Shown piece after piece: positions 16,657-25,493 of a stretch of DNA of 64,000 bases. The notes under the pieces were generated by a model. That model had not been told where the DNA came from. It searched no databases and worked only from the letters and a program-made list of their open reading frames with translations. The position numbers and the translations under genes are program-made. The stretch's first letter is position 1. Each line of letters begins with the position of its first letter. The DNA is taken from positions 299,268-363,267 of the forward strand of contig NZ_WWEM01000039.1 in NCBI RefSeq assembly GCF_019308285.1. Direction: 5' to 3'. The stretch is from Flavobacterium quisquiliarum. GTDB lineage: Bacteria; Bacteroidota; Bacteroidia; Flavobacteriales; Flavobacteriaceae.

Positions 16657-18894
16657 TTATTTAACTGTTACCTGAATTTCTTTTTTAATATCTCTTGAAG
16701 AAGTTCCCAATTTGATGGTATATTTCCCTGGTTCAACTGTCCATTTTTTAGACGCAACATCGTAATAAGCCAATTCTTTTACTGGTATTTTGATCGTTAC
16801 TTTTTCTGAACTTCCAGCTTTTACATCTGCTTTTTTGAATCCTTTTAATTCCTGAGCTGCACGCGTAATTTTAGAATCGGATTTTGAAGTATACAATTGC
16901 ACTACTTCTTTTCCGTCTACTTTTCCTGTGTTTTTAACGTCAACAGTAACTTCGATTACATCTGTTTGAGCATAAGATTCTTTATTTGATTTAGCGTTAT
17001 CAAGTGTAAAAGTTGTGTATGATAATCCGTAACCGAAAGGATATAATGGTGCTACATTTTTTGTATCAAACCAACGGTATCCAATCAAAAGTCCTTCTGC
17101 ATAATTTACCGCTTTGTCTCCAGGGAAACTGTTTGTGGCATGCGCTGGAGAATCTTTTAAAGCAACTGGCATTGTCCAAGGTAATTTTCCTGACGGATTT
17201 ACTTTTCCTAAAATAACATCGGCCAAAGCATTTCCACCTTCAGAACCGTTAAACCAGCTCCAGACTAAAGCAGAAGTTTTTTTGCTTACTTCATTAATAT
17301 CAAACGGAGCTCCAGCCACCATTACGACAATCGTTTTTGGATTAGCTTCTATTACTTTTTTGATTAACTCTTCTTGTCCAAAAGGCAAGTGTAAATCTCT
17401 ACGGTCTGAAGCTTCTGTTTCGTAATCACGGTTTGAACCTGCAAAAATGATTGCCACGTCTGAGTTTTTAGCTGCATCAACCGCTTCCTGAACTTTTGCC
17501 GGATCTAGTTCGTCAATTGTTACCGGACCATTAGCGGTAATATTTCCTAAATTTCCTCTGTTCTTTTTATCATAACGCTCTAAGTATCCTTCCGCATAAT
17601 TGATTTTAACTGATGAAGGCAATCTATTTTTAAGACCTTCAAGCGGTGTAACTTCTCTTTTTGTTTTTACACCGGCTCCAAATCCGCCAAGAGCGTTTTT
17701 CTTTGTTGCATTGTTTCCGATAACGGCAATAGATTTAACTCCGTCCAGTTTTAATGGCAATGCATTGTTTTCGTTTTTCAATAATACGATTGCTTCAGCT
17801 GCAATTTTGTAAGCGTCTTGGTAATGTGCTTCGGTTGCGATGCTTCCTTTTGCACGAGTTCCGCCTCCCATTGCCTTAACTTGAAACAATGTTCTTAAAA
17901 TTCTTTTTACATGAAGATCAATTTCTTTCTCAGAAACTTCTCCAGATTTAACCGCAGCAATTAATTTATCGGCTAAGAAAAATTCATTGAAAGGTTTTGG
18001 TGTTCCCATTTCAATATCTAAACCGCTTTTTAAAGATTTTGCTGTAGAATGCACCGCAGCCCAATCTGAAACTACAATACCTTTAAATCCCCATTCGTCA
18101 CGAAGAATTTTATTCAACATATAATCGTTCTCACATAAATATTCTCCTCTGAATTTATTGTAAGCACCCATGATACTGTATGCTTTTGCTTCTTTTACCG
18201 AAGCTTCAAAAGCTGGAAGATAAATTTCACGAAGTGTACGCTCGTCAATTTGTACATCTACAAAATCACGATTTGTCTCCTGATTGTTTGCCGCGTAATG
18301 TTTTACACACGCCATTACGTCTTTTTCCTGTAAACCAACAATCAAAGGCACTGCAATTTTTTTGTTCAAAAACGGATCTTCAGACATGTATTCGTAAGTT
18401 CTTCCTCCAAGCGGTGTTCGTACCATATTGATGGCTGGCGAAAGCAACATGTCTTTGTCTCTTGCTCGTAATTCTTCTCCTAAACTGGTTCCAAAAGTAT
18501 GTGCCATTTCTGCGTTCCAAGTTGCGGCCAAAGCACCTCCTGCTGGATAGTACGTTGCAAAATCGTTTGTCCATCCTGCCGGAGCCCAATTGTCTCTTGA
18601 AATTTCCTCACGAACTCCCAACGGACCATCGGCCATTTTTAATTCTGGAATTCCTAAACGTTTTACGCCTGCATTGGCAAACATACTGTTCCCGTGAAGC
18701 ATTCCGATTTTTTCTTCTAATGTCATCTGCGAAATCAATTTGTCGATTTCTGCATCATGGTCAGTGCTTATTTCTTTTCCAACATATTCTTCGGTTTCTG
18801 CCGAACTTGAAGCCGTTGTCTGCGCATCATTTTTACAAGAAGTAAACAATGCAAAAACTAGAGCTGCTGAAAGGAACATCATTTTGTTTTTCAT
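16657..18894 (-). CDS. GH3 beta-glucosidase lipoprotein
   Basis: The 745-residue lipoprotein has Cys20 in 'ALFTSCKND'. It has the full GH3 layout: N-terminal TIM-like barrel starting 'DKLISQMTLEEKIGML', 'KHYAANNQETNRD', catalytic nucleophile Asp277 in 'GIVVSDWAAVH', then the alpha/beta sandwich ('IFAGSNRDYETEASDRRDL') and a C-terminal fibronectin-III-like domain ('VTVDVKNTGKVDGKEVVQLY'). There is no PA14 insert, and the length matches BglX-type enzymes. In this locus it would release glucose from the non-reducing end of de-branched xyloglucan oligosaccharides. It is 87 bp downstream of GH39, with a small hairpin between. Confidence 0.93.
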   Translation of the reverse strand: MKNKMMFLSAALVFALFTSCKNDAQTTASSSAETEEYVGKEISTDHDAEIDKLISQMTLEEKIGMLHGNSMFANAGVKRLGIPELKMADGPLGVREEISRDNWAPAGWTNDFATYYPAGGALAATWNAEMAHTFGTSLGEELRARDKDMLLSPAINMVRTPLGGRTYEYMSEDPFLNKKIAVPLIVGLQEKDVMACVKHYAANNQETNRDFVDVQIDERTLREIYLPAFEASVKEAKAYSIMGAYNKFRGEYLCENDYMLNKILRDEWGFKGIVVSDWAAVHSTAKSLKSGLDIEMGTPKPFNEFFLADKLIAAVKSGEVSEKEIDLHVKRILRTLFQVKAMGGGTRAKGSIATEAHYQDAYKIAAEAIVLLKNENNALPLKLDGVKSIAVIGNNATKKNALGGFGAGVKTKREVTPLEGLKNRLPSSVKINYAEGYLERYDKKNRGNLGNITANGPVTIDELDPAKVQEAVDAAKNSDVAIIFAGSNRDYETEASDRRDLHLPFGQEELIKKVIEANPKTIVVMVAGAPFDINEVSKKTSALVWSWFNGSEGGNALADVILGKVNPSGKLPWTMPVALKDSPAHATNSFPGDKAVNYAEGLLIGYRWFDTKNVAPLYPFGYGLSYTTFTLDNAKSNKESYAQTDVIEVTVDVKNTGKVDGKEVVQLYTSKSDSKITRAAQELKGFKKADVKAGSSEKVTIKIPVKELAYYDVASKKWTVEPGKYTIKLGTSSRDIKKEIQVTVK

Positions 18895-18914
18895 AGATAG
18901 TTAGGTGTTTTGTG

Positions 18915-18953
18915 ATTTAAAGATTTTTGATTCCTCACCTCTCATCTTTAAAT
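18915..18953. terminator. Small hairpin between GH39 and GH3 genes
   Basis: ATTTAAAGAT (18915-18924) pairs with ATCTTTAAAT (18944-18953), loop 19 nt that also contains CTCACCT opposite the upstream AGGTG. It is weaker than the other PUL junction hairpins. Confidence 0.45.
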
Positions 18954-18981
18954 TCGTTAATATTATGTTTGTGGTTCTTTT

Positions 18982-20547
18982 TTATTGTTTAATTAAATTC
19001 AGCATCACAACATCATTTTCATTGATTTTAAATTCCTTGCTGAAAGTTCCTTTTCCGTCAATTGTAATTTTTTCTGTCGAAATGGGTGCGCCGTTATTTT
19101 TCTCTTTTATTGAATTTACTTGTTGACGTGTTAACTGACTCGGCTTGTTCATCGCAAGATAATCCGCGAAAGCGTCATTTACTTTATAACCCACTTTGTA
19201 AATTTCTAAAAGGTATTTTCCTTTCTGCATTCCGTCAACTTCCACTTTTACTTTTCCTTTTTCTTTTGAAGGAAGGTCTTTTATATAATACGTTTGATTC
19301 AATTCTTTATCGCCTGGATGCGTATTTGTAAAATCCCACAATAAAACCTGAACATCTCCTTTTGCATTTTTAGCTGTCCAAGAAGCTTTATCCGAATTTT
19401 GAAGTTCTGTTTCTCCTAATTTATTCATTAAATAATAAGAGAAATAGGCCGGCTTTTTAATTCCCTGCGTATTCAATAATCCGAAACCGCCGTGAAAAGG
19501 CGTAAATCTTGGTCCTGCTTCTTCAAAAATATCCGTAAAAACCCAATATGACATAGAATTTGCCGCATTGCCGACTTGCTTTAATTTCTGCAAAATATAC
19601 GCTGCCGAATGATAGCTATCGTGAATTGGATCTGCTGGCGTATAAGAAGAACTCCACTCTGTATAATGCAATTCTAAATTCGGTTTAACCGATTCTGTAA
19701 TCTGTTTGCGTGAATTTATGATTTCTCCACTTACGCTAAATTCATCCTTACTTAATATCGTTCCCGAAGTTCCGAATTCGTCCAAATATCCGTGTTTCAC
19801 TCCATAAGCGTGTGTCGAGATAAAATCAATTGGGACATTATTTTTAGCGCAAAAATCAATTGTTTCCGGAACCCATGCCGCACCGGCTGTTGCCGGCCCG
19901 CCTACTTTGTAATCCTTGTTTACTGCTTTTACGCCTCGAACAGCGTAATCGTATAATTTATAATATTCTTCCTGAGTACTGCTCCAAAAACCTGGTGATA
20001 AATTCGGTTCATTCCAGACTTCAAAATACCACGTTTTTACTTCTTCATCTCCGTAACGTTCCTTAAAGTGAGCTGTTAGATTTCTAATTAAATCTTCCCA
20101 TTTTTTATAATCTTTTGGAGGTGTTACGTTTCCCTTCCACCAGAAAATCGTTTCTTTTGCGCTTGCTAAAGCATTGGGCATAAAACCTAATTCTACAAAC
20201 GGTTTCATTTTCAGACTTACAATAAAATCGAATAGAACATCAACATATTGGTAATTGTATTCTGGATTTCCTTTTTCGTCTTCACGATAAACAGCCATAT
20301 CATCTGTCAATAAACCATGAAAACGGATGTATTTAAAATCGCATTCTTTTTTCACCAATGCCAATTGTTGCTGCCAGTCTGCACGAAGACCTTCGTTTGC
20401 TCTTCCGGCTCCAATGCATTCTTTGAACATGGTGTTTAATTTTCCTGCTTCTTTTTTATAATCAACTTTTATGATTCGGCTTTCATTTTGTCCAAATAAA
20501 TAGATTGAACTAAATAAAAATGTTGCTATGGTTAAAAGTTTTTTCAT
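18982..20547 (-). CDS. GH39 glycosidase (beta-xylosidase-like)
   Basis: I start at ATG 20545-20547, giving 521 residues that begin with a normal signal peptide ('MKKLLTIATFLFSSIYLFG'). The longer frame uses a GTG inside the inverted repeat and is unlikely. The protein has a GH39 clan-A barrel with acid/base Glu180 in 'FEVWNEPNL' and nucleophile Glu297 in 'LHYTEWSSSY', then a C-terminal beta domain. GH39 contains beta-xylosidases, alpha-iduronidases and some arabinosidase/galactosidase-like enzymes. In a xyloglucan setting a beta-D-xylosyl or arabinosyl side-chain activity is plausible, but the sequence does not fix it. Predicted periplasmic. Confidence 0.85.
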   Translation of the reverse strand: MKKLLTIATFLFSSIYLFGQNESRIIKVDYKKEAGKLNTMFKECIGAGRANEGLRADWQQQLALVKKECDFKYIRFHGLLTDDMAVYREDEKGNPEYNYQYVDVLFDFIVSLKMKPFVELGFMPNALASAKETIFWWKGNVTPPKDYKKWEDLIRNLTAHFKERYGDEEVKTWYFEVWNEPNLSPGFWSSTQEEYYKLYDYAVRGVKAVNKDYKVGGPATAGAAWVPETIDFCAKNNVPIDFISTHAYGVKHGYLDEFGTSGTILSKDEFSVSGEIINSRKQITESVKPNLELHYTEWSSSYTPADPIHDSYHSAAYILQKLKQVGNAANSMSYWVFTDIFEEAGPRFTPFHGGFGLLNTQGIKKPAYFSYYLMNKLGETELQNSDKASWTAKNAKGDVQVLLWDFTNTHPGDKELNQTYYIKDLPSKEKGKVKVEVDGMQKGKYLLEIYKVGYKVNDAFADYLAMNKPSQLTRQQVNSIKEKNNGAPISTEKITIDGKGTFSKEFKINENDVVMLNLIKQ

Positions 20548-20569
20548 CTGAAAATGGTGTTTATTTTTT

Positions 20570-20746
20570 GCCACAGATTAATAGGATTCTAAAGGATTTT
20601 TTTCCTTTCTCTCGCAGATTTAGCAGATTAGGGAGATTTAAATCTTTTTAAACTGTGTCTATATTTTATTTACACAGAATTAGAATAAAAAATCTGCTAA
20701 ATCTGCGAGAACATAAAAATCTTTTTAATCATTATTAATCTGTGGC
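20570..20746. repeat. 177-bp nested inverted repeat between GH97 and GH39 genes
   Basis: Outer arms GCCACAGATTAAT (20570-20582) and 20734-20746 and inner 20-bp arms TCTCGCAGATTTAGCAGATT (20610-20629) and 20691-20710 are both perfect. Related 'GCAGATTTGGCAGATTAA' and 'AATCTGTGGC' pieces recur at about 22850-22903. Confidence 0.85.
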
Positions 20747-20769
20747 TAAATATTTTATTCTATTAATAT

Positions 20770-22776
20770 CTACAACTTTTTAAAACGAACCGCTCCACCG
20801 CCAGCTCCGCCTAATTTCAATTGTAATCTATCTGAAGCTTTTACAGTTTTCTTCGAAATTGCAACTGCTTCTGGATTGTGTGTTTGATCTGTTCCTTCAG
20901 CATCAACATAAATCTGTGCTTCGTAAGTGGCGTTTGGATCTAAGAATGATAATGAAACTTCTACATTTCTTGGTTTTTCATTTGTTAGAGTTCCTAAATA
21001 CCAGTCAGCGCTGTTTCTGTCTTTTCTTGCTGTTGTGATGTATTCACCAATTTTACCTTCTAAGATTTTAGTGTCTTCCCAATCTGTCGGAACATCTTTT
21101 AAGAATTGCAACGCTGGTTTTCCTTCGTAATTTTCTGGAAGATCTGCCAACATTTGAATTGGAGAATAAATCGTTACATACAATGCCAATTGCTGTCCAA
21201 CTGTTCCCTGAATTCTTTTTCCTGGATAACCTTGTTTTACCTCAACATCAAAAATTCCAGGCGTGAAATCCATTGGGCCAGAAAGTAATCTTGTAAACGG
21301 AATAATACTTAAATGGTTCGGCGGATTTCCTTCGCTCCAAGCGTTATATTCTTGTCCACGCGCTGCTTCTCTTGAAACCATATTTGGAAAAGTTCTTCTT
21401 TCTCCTGTATCTTTTATCGATTCGTGGTATAAAACTGCTAAATCGTATTGCGCTGCTTTTTCTAAAATATATCTGAAATAATTTACTCCAAACTGCCCGA
21501 AGTGCATTTGTTTCATATTCAATTTAGAACCAACGTGGCCGATTTTTACAGTATGAATTCCCAATTTTTTGTATAAAGCAAAACCTTCATCAACTTCTTT
21601 TAAATAGTTAATTAAGTTTGAGCCCGTTTCGTGATATCCAATTAATTCGATGTTCTTTTTCTTCCCGTATTCTACTACTTTTTCTAAGTCGAAATTATCA
21701 GCACTTTTCGTAAAGCTGAACATATGCATACGGTTTTCATACCAAGCTGGTGTCCAGCCTTTGTTCCATCCTTCAATCAACAAATGATGAAAACCTTCTT
21801 TTGCTGTAAAATCAATATATTCTTCAGCGTGTTTAGTTGTTGCTCCTTGTTTCTCGCTTTCCCAGAAAGTATATTTTCCGATGTGCATTCCCCACCAAAT
21901 TCCTAAATATTTGTAAGGTTTGAAATAATTGTTGGTGTTTTTTAATTTGTTCGGTTCATTTAAGTTTAAAACCAAATAAGAAGTAATCAATTCACCTGCA
22001 TTTTCTCCAATTTGAAGAGTTCTCCAAGAAGATGTGAAAGTATCTTTTACACGAACTTTAACGCCATCAGCCCAAGGCACTAAATCAGATTTTAATTCTG
22101 TTCCTTTTGTGTTTACCAAAGTCATACTCGCAAAATCGATTAGGTTTGCTTCATGGAAACTTAACGCTAATCCGCTTTTGCTTTCGATTGTTAATGGAGT
22201 TAAAACAGTATCTAATGTACTTACTGGTGCATCTTTAAATAAATATTCGTCACGATCTGGTCGGTTTGCAGGAATCCACCATGCTTTTCCATCTTCCTTT
22301 AAATTGAAAGTCGTTTTTTCATCCATGATGAAAATACTGTCTTTTACATTTTGTTTTGGATACACATATCTAAAAGCTACTCCATCGTCAAAAGCACGAA
22401 ACTGAATCTGCAGTTTTCTTTTGTTTCCTGTTTTCTGCTGTAAATCGACTACCAATTGATTGTAGTGATTTCTGATGTTTTTCTTTTCTCCCCAAACTTG
22501 TTCCCAAGTCTCGTCAAACGTAGAAGTTTTGGCTCCTTTTATTTCAAAGTTCGAACTTAAGTCTTCATTTCCTTTCAGTACAAATCCCATATCTGACGGA
22601 GAAATCACTTCTGTTTTTCCGTGAGAAACGGCATATTTTGGAGCATTTTTTACCAGCTCAAATTTGATTTTGTTTTTTCCATTTGGCGATGCCAGTTCGT
22701 AAGCGCTTTTCGTTTTTTGACTGTAGCCTATTGCTATCGAAAACAATACGGCTGGGAGAATTAGATAGTTTTTCAT
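20770..22776 (-). CDS. GH97 glycosidase, SusB-like inverting type
   Basis: I start at ATG 22774-22776 (668 residues, signal peptide 'MKNYLILPAVLFSIAIGYSQ'). The ten extra residues of the longer frame come from repeat DNA. The N-terminal beta-sandwich (about 20-280) and the barrel match GH97. The region 'VKIGHVGS...HFGQFGVNYFRYILEKAA' lacks the Asp nucleophile of retaining GH97 alpha-galactosidases. The Glu residues used by inverting SusB-type enzymes are present: Glu452 in 'LYHES' and Glu470/Glu476 in 'REAARGQEY'. This argues for an inverting alpha-glucoside or similar hydrolase with calcium in the site. Its role in a xyloglucan locus is not obvious. Predicted periplasmic. Confidence 0.9.
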   Translation of the reverse strand: MKNYLILPAVLFSIAIGYSQKTKSAYELASPNGKNKIKFELVKNAPKYAVSHGKTEVISPSDMGFVLKGNEDLSSNFEIKGAKTSTFDETWEQVWGEKKNIRNHYNQLVVDLQQKTGNKRKLQIQFRAFDDGVAFRYVYPKQNVKDSIFIMDEKTTFNLKEDGKAWWIPANRPDRDEYLFKDAPVSTLDTVLTPLTIESKSGLALSFHEANLIDFASMTLVNTKGTELKSDLVPWADGVKVRVKDTFTSSWRTLQIGENAGELITSYLVLNLNEPNKLKNTNNYFKPYKYLGIWWGMHIGKYTFWESEKQGATTKHAEEYIDFTAKEGFHHLLIEGWNKGWTPAWYENRMHMFSFTKSADNFDLEKVVEYGKKKNIELIGYHETGSNLINYLKEVDEGFALYKKLGIHTVKIGHVGSKLNMKQMHFGQFGVNYFRYILEKAAQYDLAVLYHESIKDTGERRTFPNMVSREAARGQEYNAWSEGNPPNHLSIIPFTRLLSGPMDFTPGIFDVEVKQGYPGKRIQGTVGQQLALYVTIYSPIQMLADLPENYEGKPALQFLKDVPTDWEDTKILEGKIGEYITTARKDRNSADWYLGTLTNEKPRNVEVSLSFLDPNATYEAQIYVDAEGTDQTHNPEAVAISKKTVKASDRLQLKLGGAGGGAVRFKKL

Positions 22777-22807
22777 GTTTTTTGGTATTATATTTTTTTT
22801 AGCCACT

Positions 22808-22823
22808 CCCGATAGCTATCGGG
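22808..22823. repeat. CCCGATAGCTATCGGG palindrome
   Basis: A perfect 16-bp palindrome in the GH31-GH97 junction. A partial copy (AAGCTATCGGGATTA) lies at 46870-46884. Such GATAGCTATC palindromes are, from memory, frequent in flavobacterial genomes. Confidence 0.7.
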
Positions 22824-22911
22824 ATAAAAGGATTTTTTTATTTTTCTCCCGCAGATTTGGCAGATTAAGCTGATTTTTAATTTTAACCTTTTAATCTGTG
22901 GCATTATTTTT

Positions 22912-22959
22912 AGCCACGAATTCACGAATATCATAAATTAAATTCGTGAATTCGTGGCT
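22912..22959. terminator. Perfect hairpin 7 bp after the GH31 stop
   Basis: The 18-bp arms AGCCACGAATTCACGAAT (22912-22929) and 22942-22959 are exactly complementary, with a 12-nt loop. It is placed as a 3' hairpin of the GH31 message. Confidence 0.75.
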
Positions 22960-22966
22960 GACTTTC

Positions 22967-25366
22967 TTATTTTGCCCACTCCGTTTTAAAAGTGGTTTTT
23001 CCGTTTAATGGATTTACAGCTACCTCGAAATTGTTTCCGTTTTTGTTCACTTTTATTTCCTGAACAGCATCACCTTCTGGTAAAAATACTTTGGCTATTG
23101 CCGAAGTGGTTTTATCGCTTGCAAATACTTTTAATGTCAATTTGCTCCAATCCATATCTTTTGTAGACTGCGCTAAACCAATGTGCGGAATTGCAGTTCC
23201 GTCTTTTACTAAAACTACAATTGGCACTTCACCAGCTTTGATTTTATGCCAGCCAGATTGGTACACTTTTTTAGTTTGATAATCGATCCAAGTTCCTTCT
23301 GGAAGGTAAACGTCTCTTTCTTCAACTTCTTCAAAAAGTGGTGCCACCAACATACTTGAACCAAATAAATATTCATTATCTACTAACCAAGCTCCCGGAT
23401 CGTTTGGATATTCTACAAAAAGAGCACGCATCATTGGTAAACCTTTTTGAGAACTTTCTTTTGCCTGAGCGTAGATATATGGCATTAATTCGTAACGCAT
23501 ATTATCTGCTTTTCTAAATCCTTCCAAGAATTCTTTGCTGTACAACCAAGGTTCGCGAGGCGGTTCTCCGTGGCTTCTTACGTGTGAAGTAAACATTCCG
23601 AATGGTGTCCATCTTCTGTAAATATTCTCAGGAGATTTTGTTGCGAAACCTCCAACATCATGACTCCAGAAACTGAATCCGCTTAATCCTAATGAAAGTC
23701 CGCCGCGTAATTCTGCCGACATTGCGCCGTTGGTAGTTTCAGAATCTCCTCCCCAATGTAAAGGGTAACGCTGTGATCCTGCCCAAGTACTTCTTGCCCA
23801 AATTAAAGTATATCCTTTTTCTTTCTGAGTGATTTCTGCAACTGCTTTATTGTATCGTAATGGATATAAATTATGCTCATAAAAACCTGTTCTTCCCGAA
23901 TGATAAATTCCGTCTGGCGGAGCTGCTTCTCCAAAATCTACTTTGAAAACCGCAACACCTTCATCAAATAACTTTTTCAATTTTCCTTGGTACCAAGTAA
24001 TTGTTTCTGGATTTGAGAAATCTAAAACAGCATCTTCGTACGGAAGATTTCCTTTTCTGTCTCTTACGGCTAAATTTTTATCCATGATTTCAGGAAATAA
24101 AGTGTTCTTTGGCGTGAAATAAGGCAATTGCCAAAGACAAACCTGGAAACCGTCTTTCTTTAAATCAGCCATCATTTTTGTAGCATCTGGGAAACGAGAT
24201 TTTGCAAACTCGTAATTATTTCTCCAATCTACATCAAACCAGCCTGTATCAAAGTGAATAACATCCGTTGGAATTTTGTATTTACGCAAATCTCTGGCTA
24301 CTTCTCTTCCTTCTTTTTCAGAGAAATAAGTGATTCTACTCATCCAGAAACCGAATGACCAAAGTGGTGGCATTGCCGCTTTTCCAGTCAGATTTGTGTA
24401 TTGATCTAAGATATCTTTTGGTTCTCCGATAAAGAAAAATAAATCGGCTTCGTCGTCTCCAATGTACATTTCGTTGGCACTTGAGAAATACTTTCCAAAG
24501 TCAACCGTAATTGGTGTTGAATGGTGCATGAAAACGCCGTAACCACGGCTGCTCATGTAAAACGGAATCGGTTTGTACATCGTTTCGTTTTGGATTCCGT
24601 TAGCGTCATCCGTCCATAAAACTACTTTTGAACCGCGTTTGTTGAATTGTGTAAATGATTCACCACAACCAAATATTTTTTCGTCCGGCTCTAAACTGAA
24701 AGCCGCTCCCATACTTCTTGAATAATCGCTGTTTCTGCGAACGTAAGAAAACGGAAGTGTCGGTGTGTATGTATTTTTAAAATCGGTATCGTGAAGTGTG
24801 CTTGTCAGTAATTTTCCTTTTTCATCGTAGATTTTTACGTGCCAAGGTTTTGTCAAAATTTCAACTCGTCCATGTTTACTTGTGTAGCTGTGACCGCCTT
24901 CTATTTTAGCATATTTCCATAATTCAGGATGATTTGGCGCAACGCCGTCAACCAACATCAAGGATTCTTTTTGCGGATGAAATTGTGGCCCAGAAGTGGT
25001 TTTAATACGAACCGTTCTATCTGAAACAAACTGAATTTCGAAAGGCAAAACAGGAGATTCTGCATATTCTGTTGTCGGGAATTCGTTTGCTTTTTCTACA
25101 TCGGGTTTCATCATCATGTTGTTGAAAGCCTGACGTGTTTTATAATTGTATCGCAGATACTTAATGGTTCCTTTTCCCGTTGCTGGATCAAAAGAAGCCA
25201 ATTCGTCTGCGAAATAAAAAGTATTCAGATAGTTCTGAAAATCTTTACTGATATCGATTGGAGCATTCAGTACATCTGCGTTTTGAATTTGTGCTGTCGC
25301 TTTTGGCACAGCTAGAAATCCCAAAACAAAAGCAGAAACTAATGCGGTTAATTGTGAGTTTTTCAT
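22967..25366 (-). CDS. GH31 alpha-xylosidase
   Basis: The 799-residue protein has a signal peptide ('VPKATAQ'). Layout: N-terminal beta-sandwich (about 30-300), catalytic barrel (about 320-650) and C-terminal beta domains. The nucleophile is Asp477 in 'FKVDFGEAAP' and the acid/base is Asp541 in 'HWGGDSE', preceded by 'RSTWAGSQRYPLHW'. The KxDFGE and WAGSQR..HWGGD forms are those of YicI-like alpha-xylosidases rather than alpha-glucosidases. Predicted role: periplasmic removal of the non-reducing-end alpha-1,6-xylose from xyloglucan oligosaccharides, alternating with the GH3 enzyme. It sits between GH2 and GH97, with long hairpins on both sides. Confidence 0.93.
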   Translation of the reverse strand: MKNSQLTALVSAFVLGFLAVPKATAQIQNADVLNAPIDISKDFQNYLNTFYFADELASFDPATGKGTIKYLRYNYKTRQAFNNMMMKPDVEKANEFPTTEYAESPVLPFEIQFVSDRTVRIKTTSGPQFHPQKESLMLVDGVAPNHPELWKYAKIEGGHSYTSKHGRVEILTKPWHVKIYDEKGKLLTSTLHDTDFKNTYTPTLPFSYVRRNSDYSRSMGAAFSLEPDEKIFGCGESFTQFNKRGSKVVLWTDDANGIQNETMYKPIPFYMSSRGYGVFMHHSTPITVDFGKYFSSANEMYIGDDEADLFFFIGEPKDILDQYTNLTGKAAMPPLWSFGFWMSRITYFSEKEGREVARDLRKYKIPTDVIHFDTGWFDVDWRNNYEFAKSRFPDATKMMADLKKDGFQVCLWQLPYFTPKNTLFPEIMDKNLAVRDRKGNLPYEDAVLDFSNPETITWYQGKLKKLFDEGVAVFKVDFGEAAPPDGIYHSGRTGFYEHNLYPLRYNKAVAEITQKEKGYTLIWARSTWAGSQRYPLHWGGDSETTNGAMSAELRGGLSLGLSGFSFWSHDVGGFATKSPENIYRRWTPFGMFTSHVRSHGEPPREPWLYSKEFLEGFRKADNMRYELMPYIYAQAKESSQKGLPMMRALFVEYPNDPGAWLVDNEYLFGSSMLVAPLFEEVEERDVYLPEGTWIDYQTKKVYQSGWHKIKAGEVPIVVLVKDGTAIPHIGLAQSTKDMDWSKLTLKVFASDKTTSAIAKVFLPEGDAVQEIKVNKNGNNFEVAVNPLNGKTTFKTEWAK

Positions 25367-25391
25367 TGGTTAATAATTCTAGATGTTAGTT

Positions 25392-25483
25392 CTCCTGCAA
25401 GGTTTTTCAAACCTTGTAGGTATATTTTTTTTTCCTACTTAAACTATAAAAACACCTACAAGGTTTGAAAAACCTTGCAGGAG
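25392..25483. repeat. 92-bp element with perfect 30-bp inverted repeats
   Basis: Arm 25392-25421 (CTCCTGCAAGGTTTTTCAAA...) is exactly complementary to 25454-25483. Each arm itself contains AAGGTTT/AAACCTT. It fills the GH2-GH31 junction and ends 11 bp after the GH2 stop. Confidence 0.85.
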
Positions 25484-25493
25484 CGCTATGTCA

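Noticed and set aside
16657..20547. GH39 and GH3 as one fused or frameshifted gene
   Set aside because: Each has its own signal sequence, a complete domain set and an 87-bp gap between.
22808..22823. CCCGATAGCTATCGGG as a regulator operator
   Set aside because: It lies in a gene junction without a promoter and a partial copy occurs at 46870. It fits a dispersed palindrome better than a specific operator.
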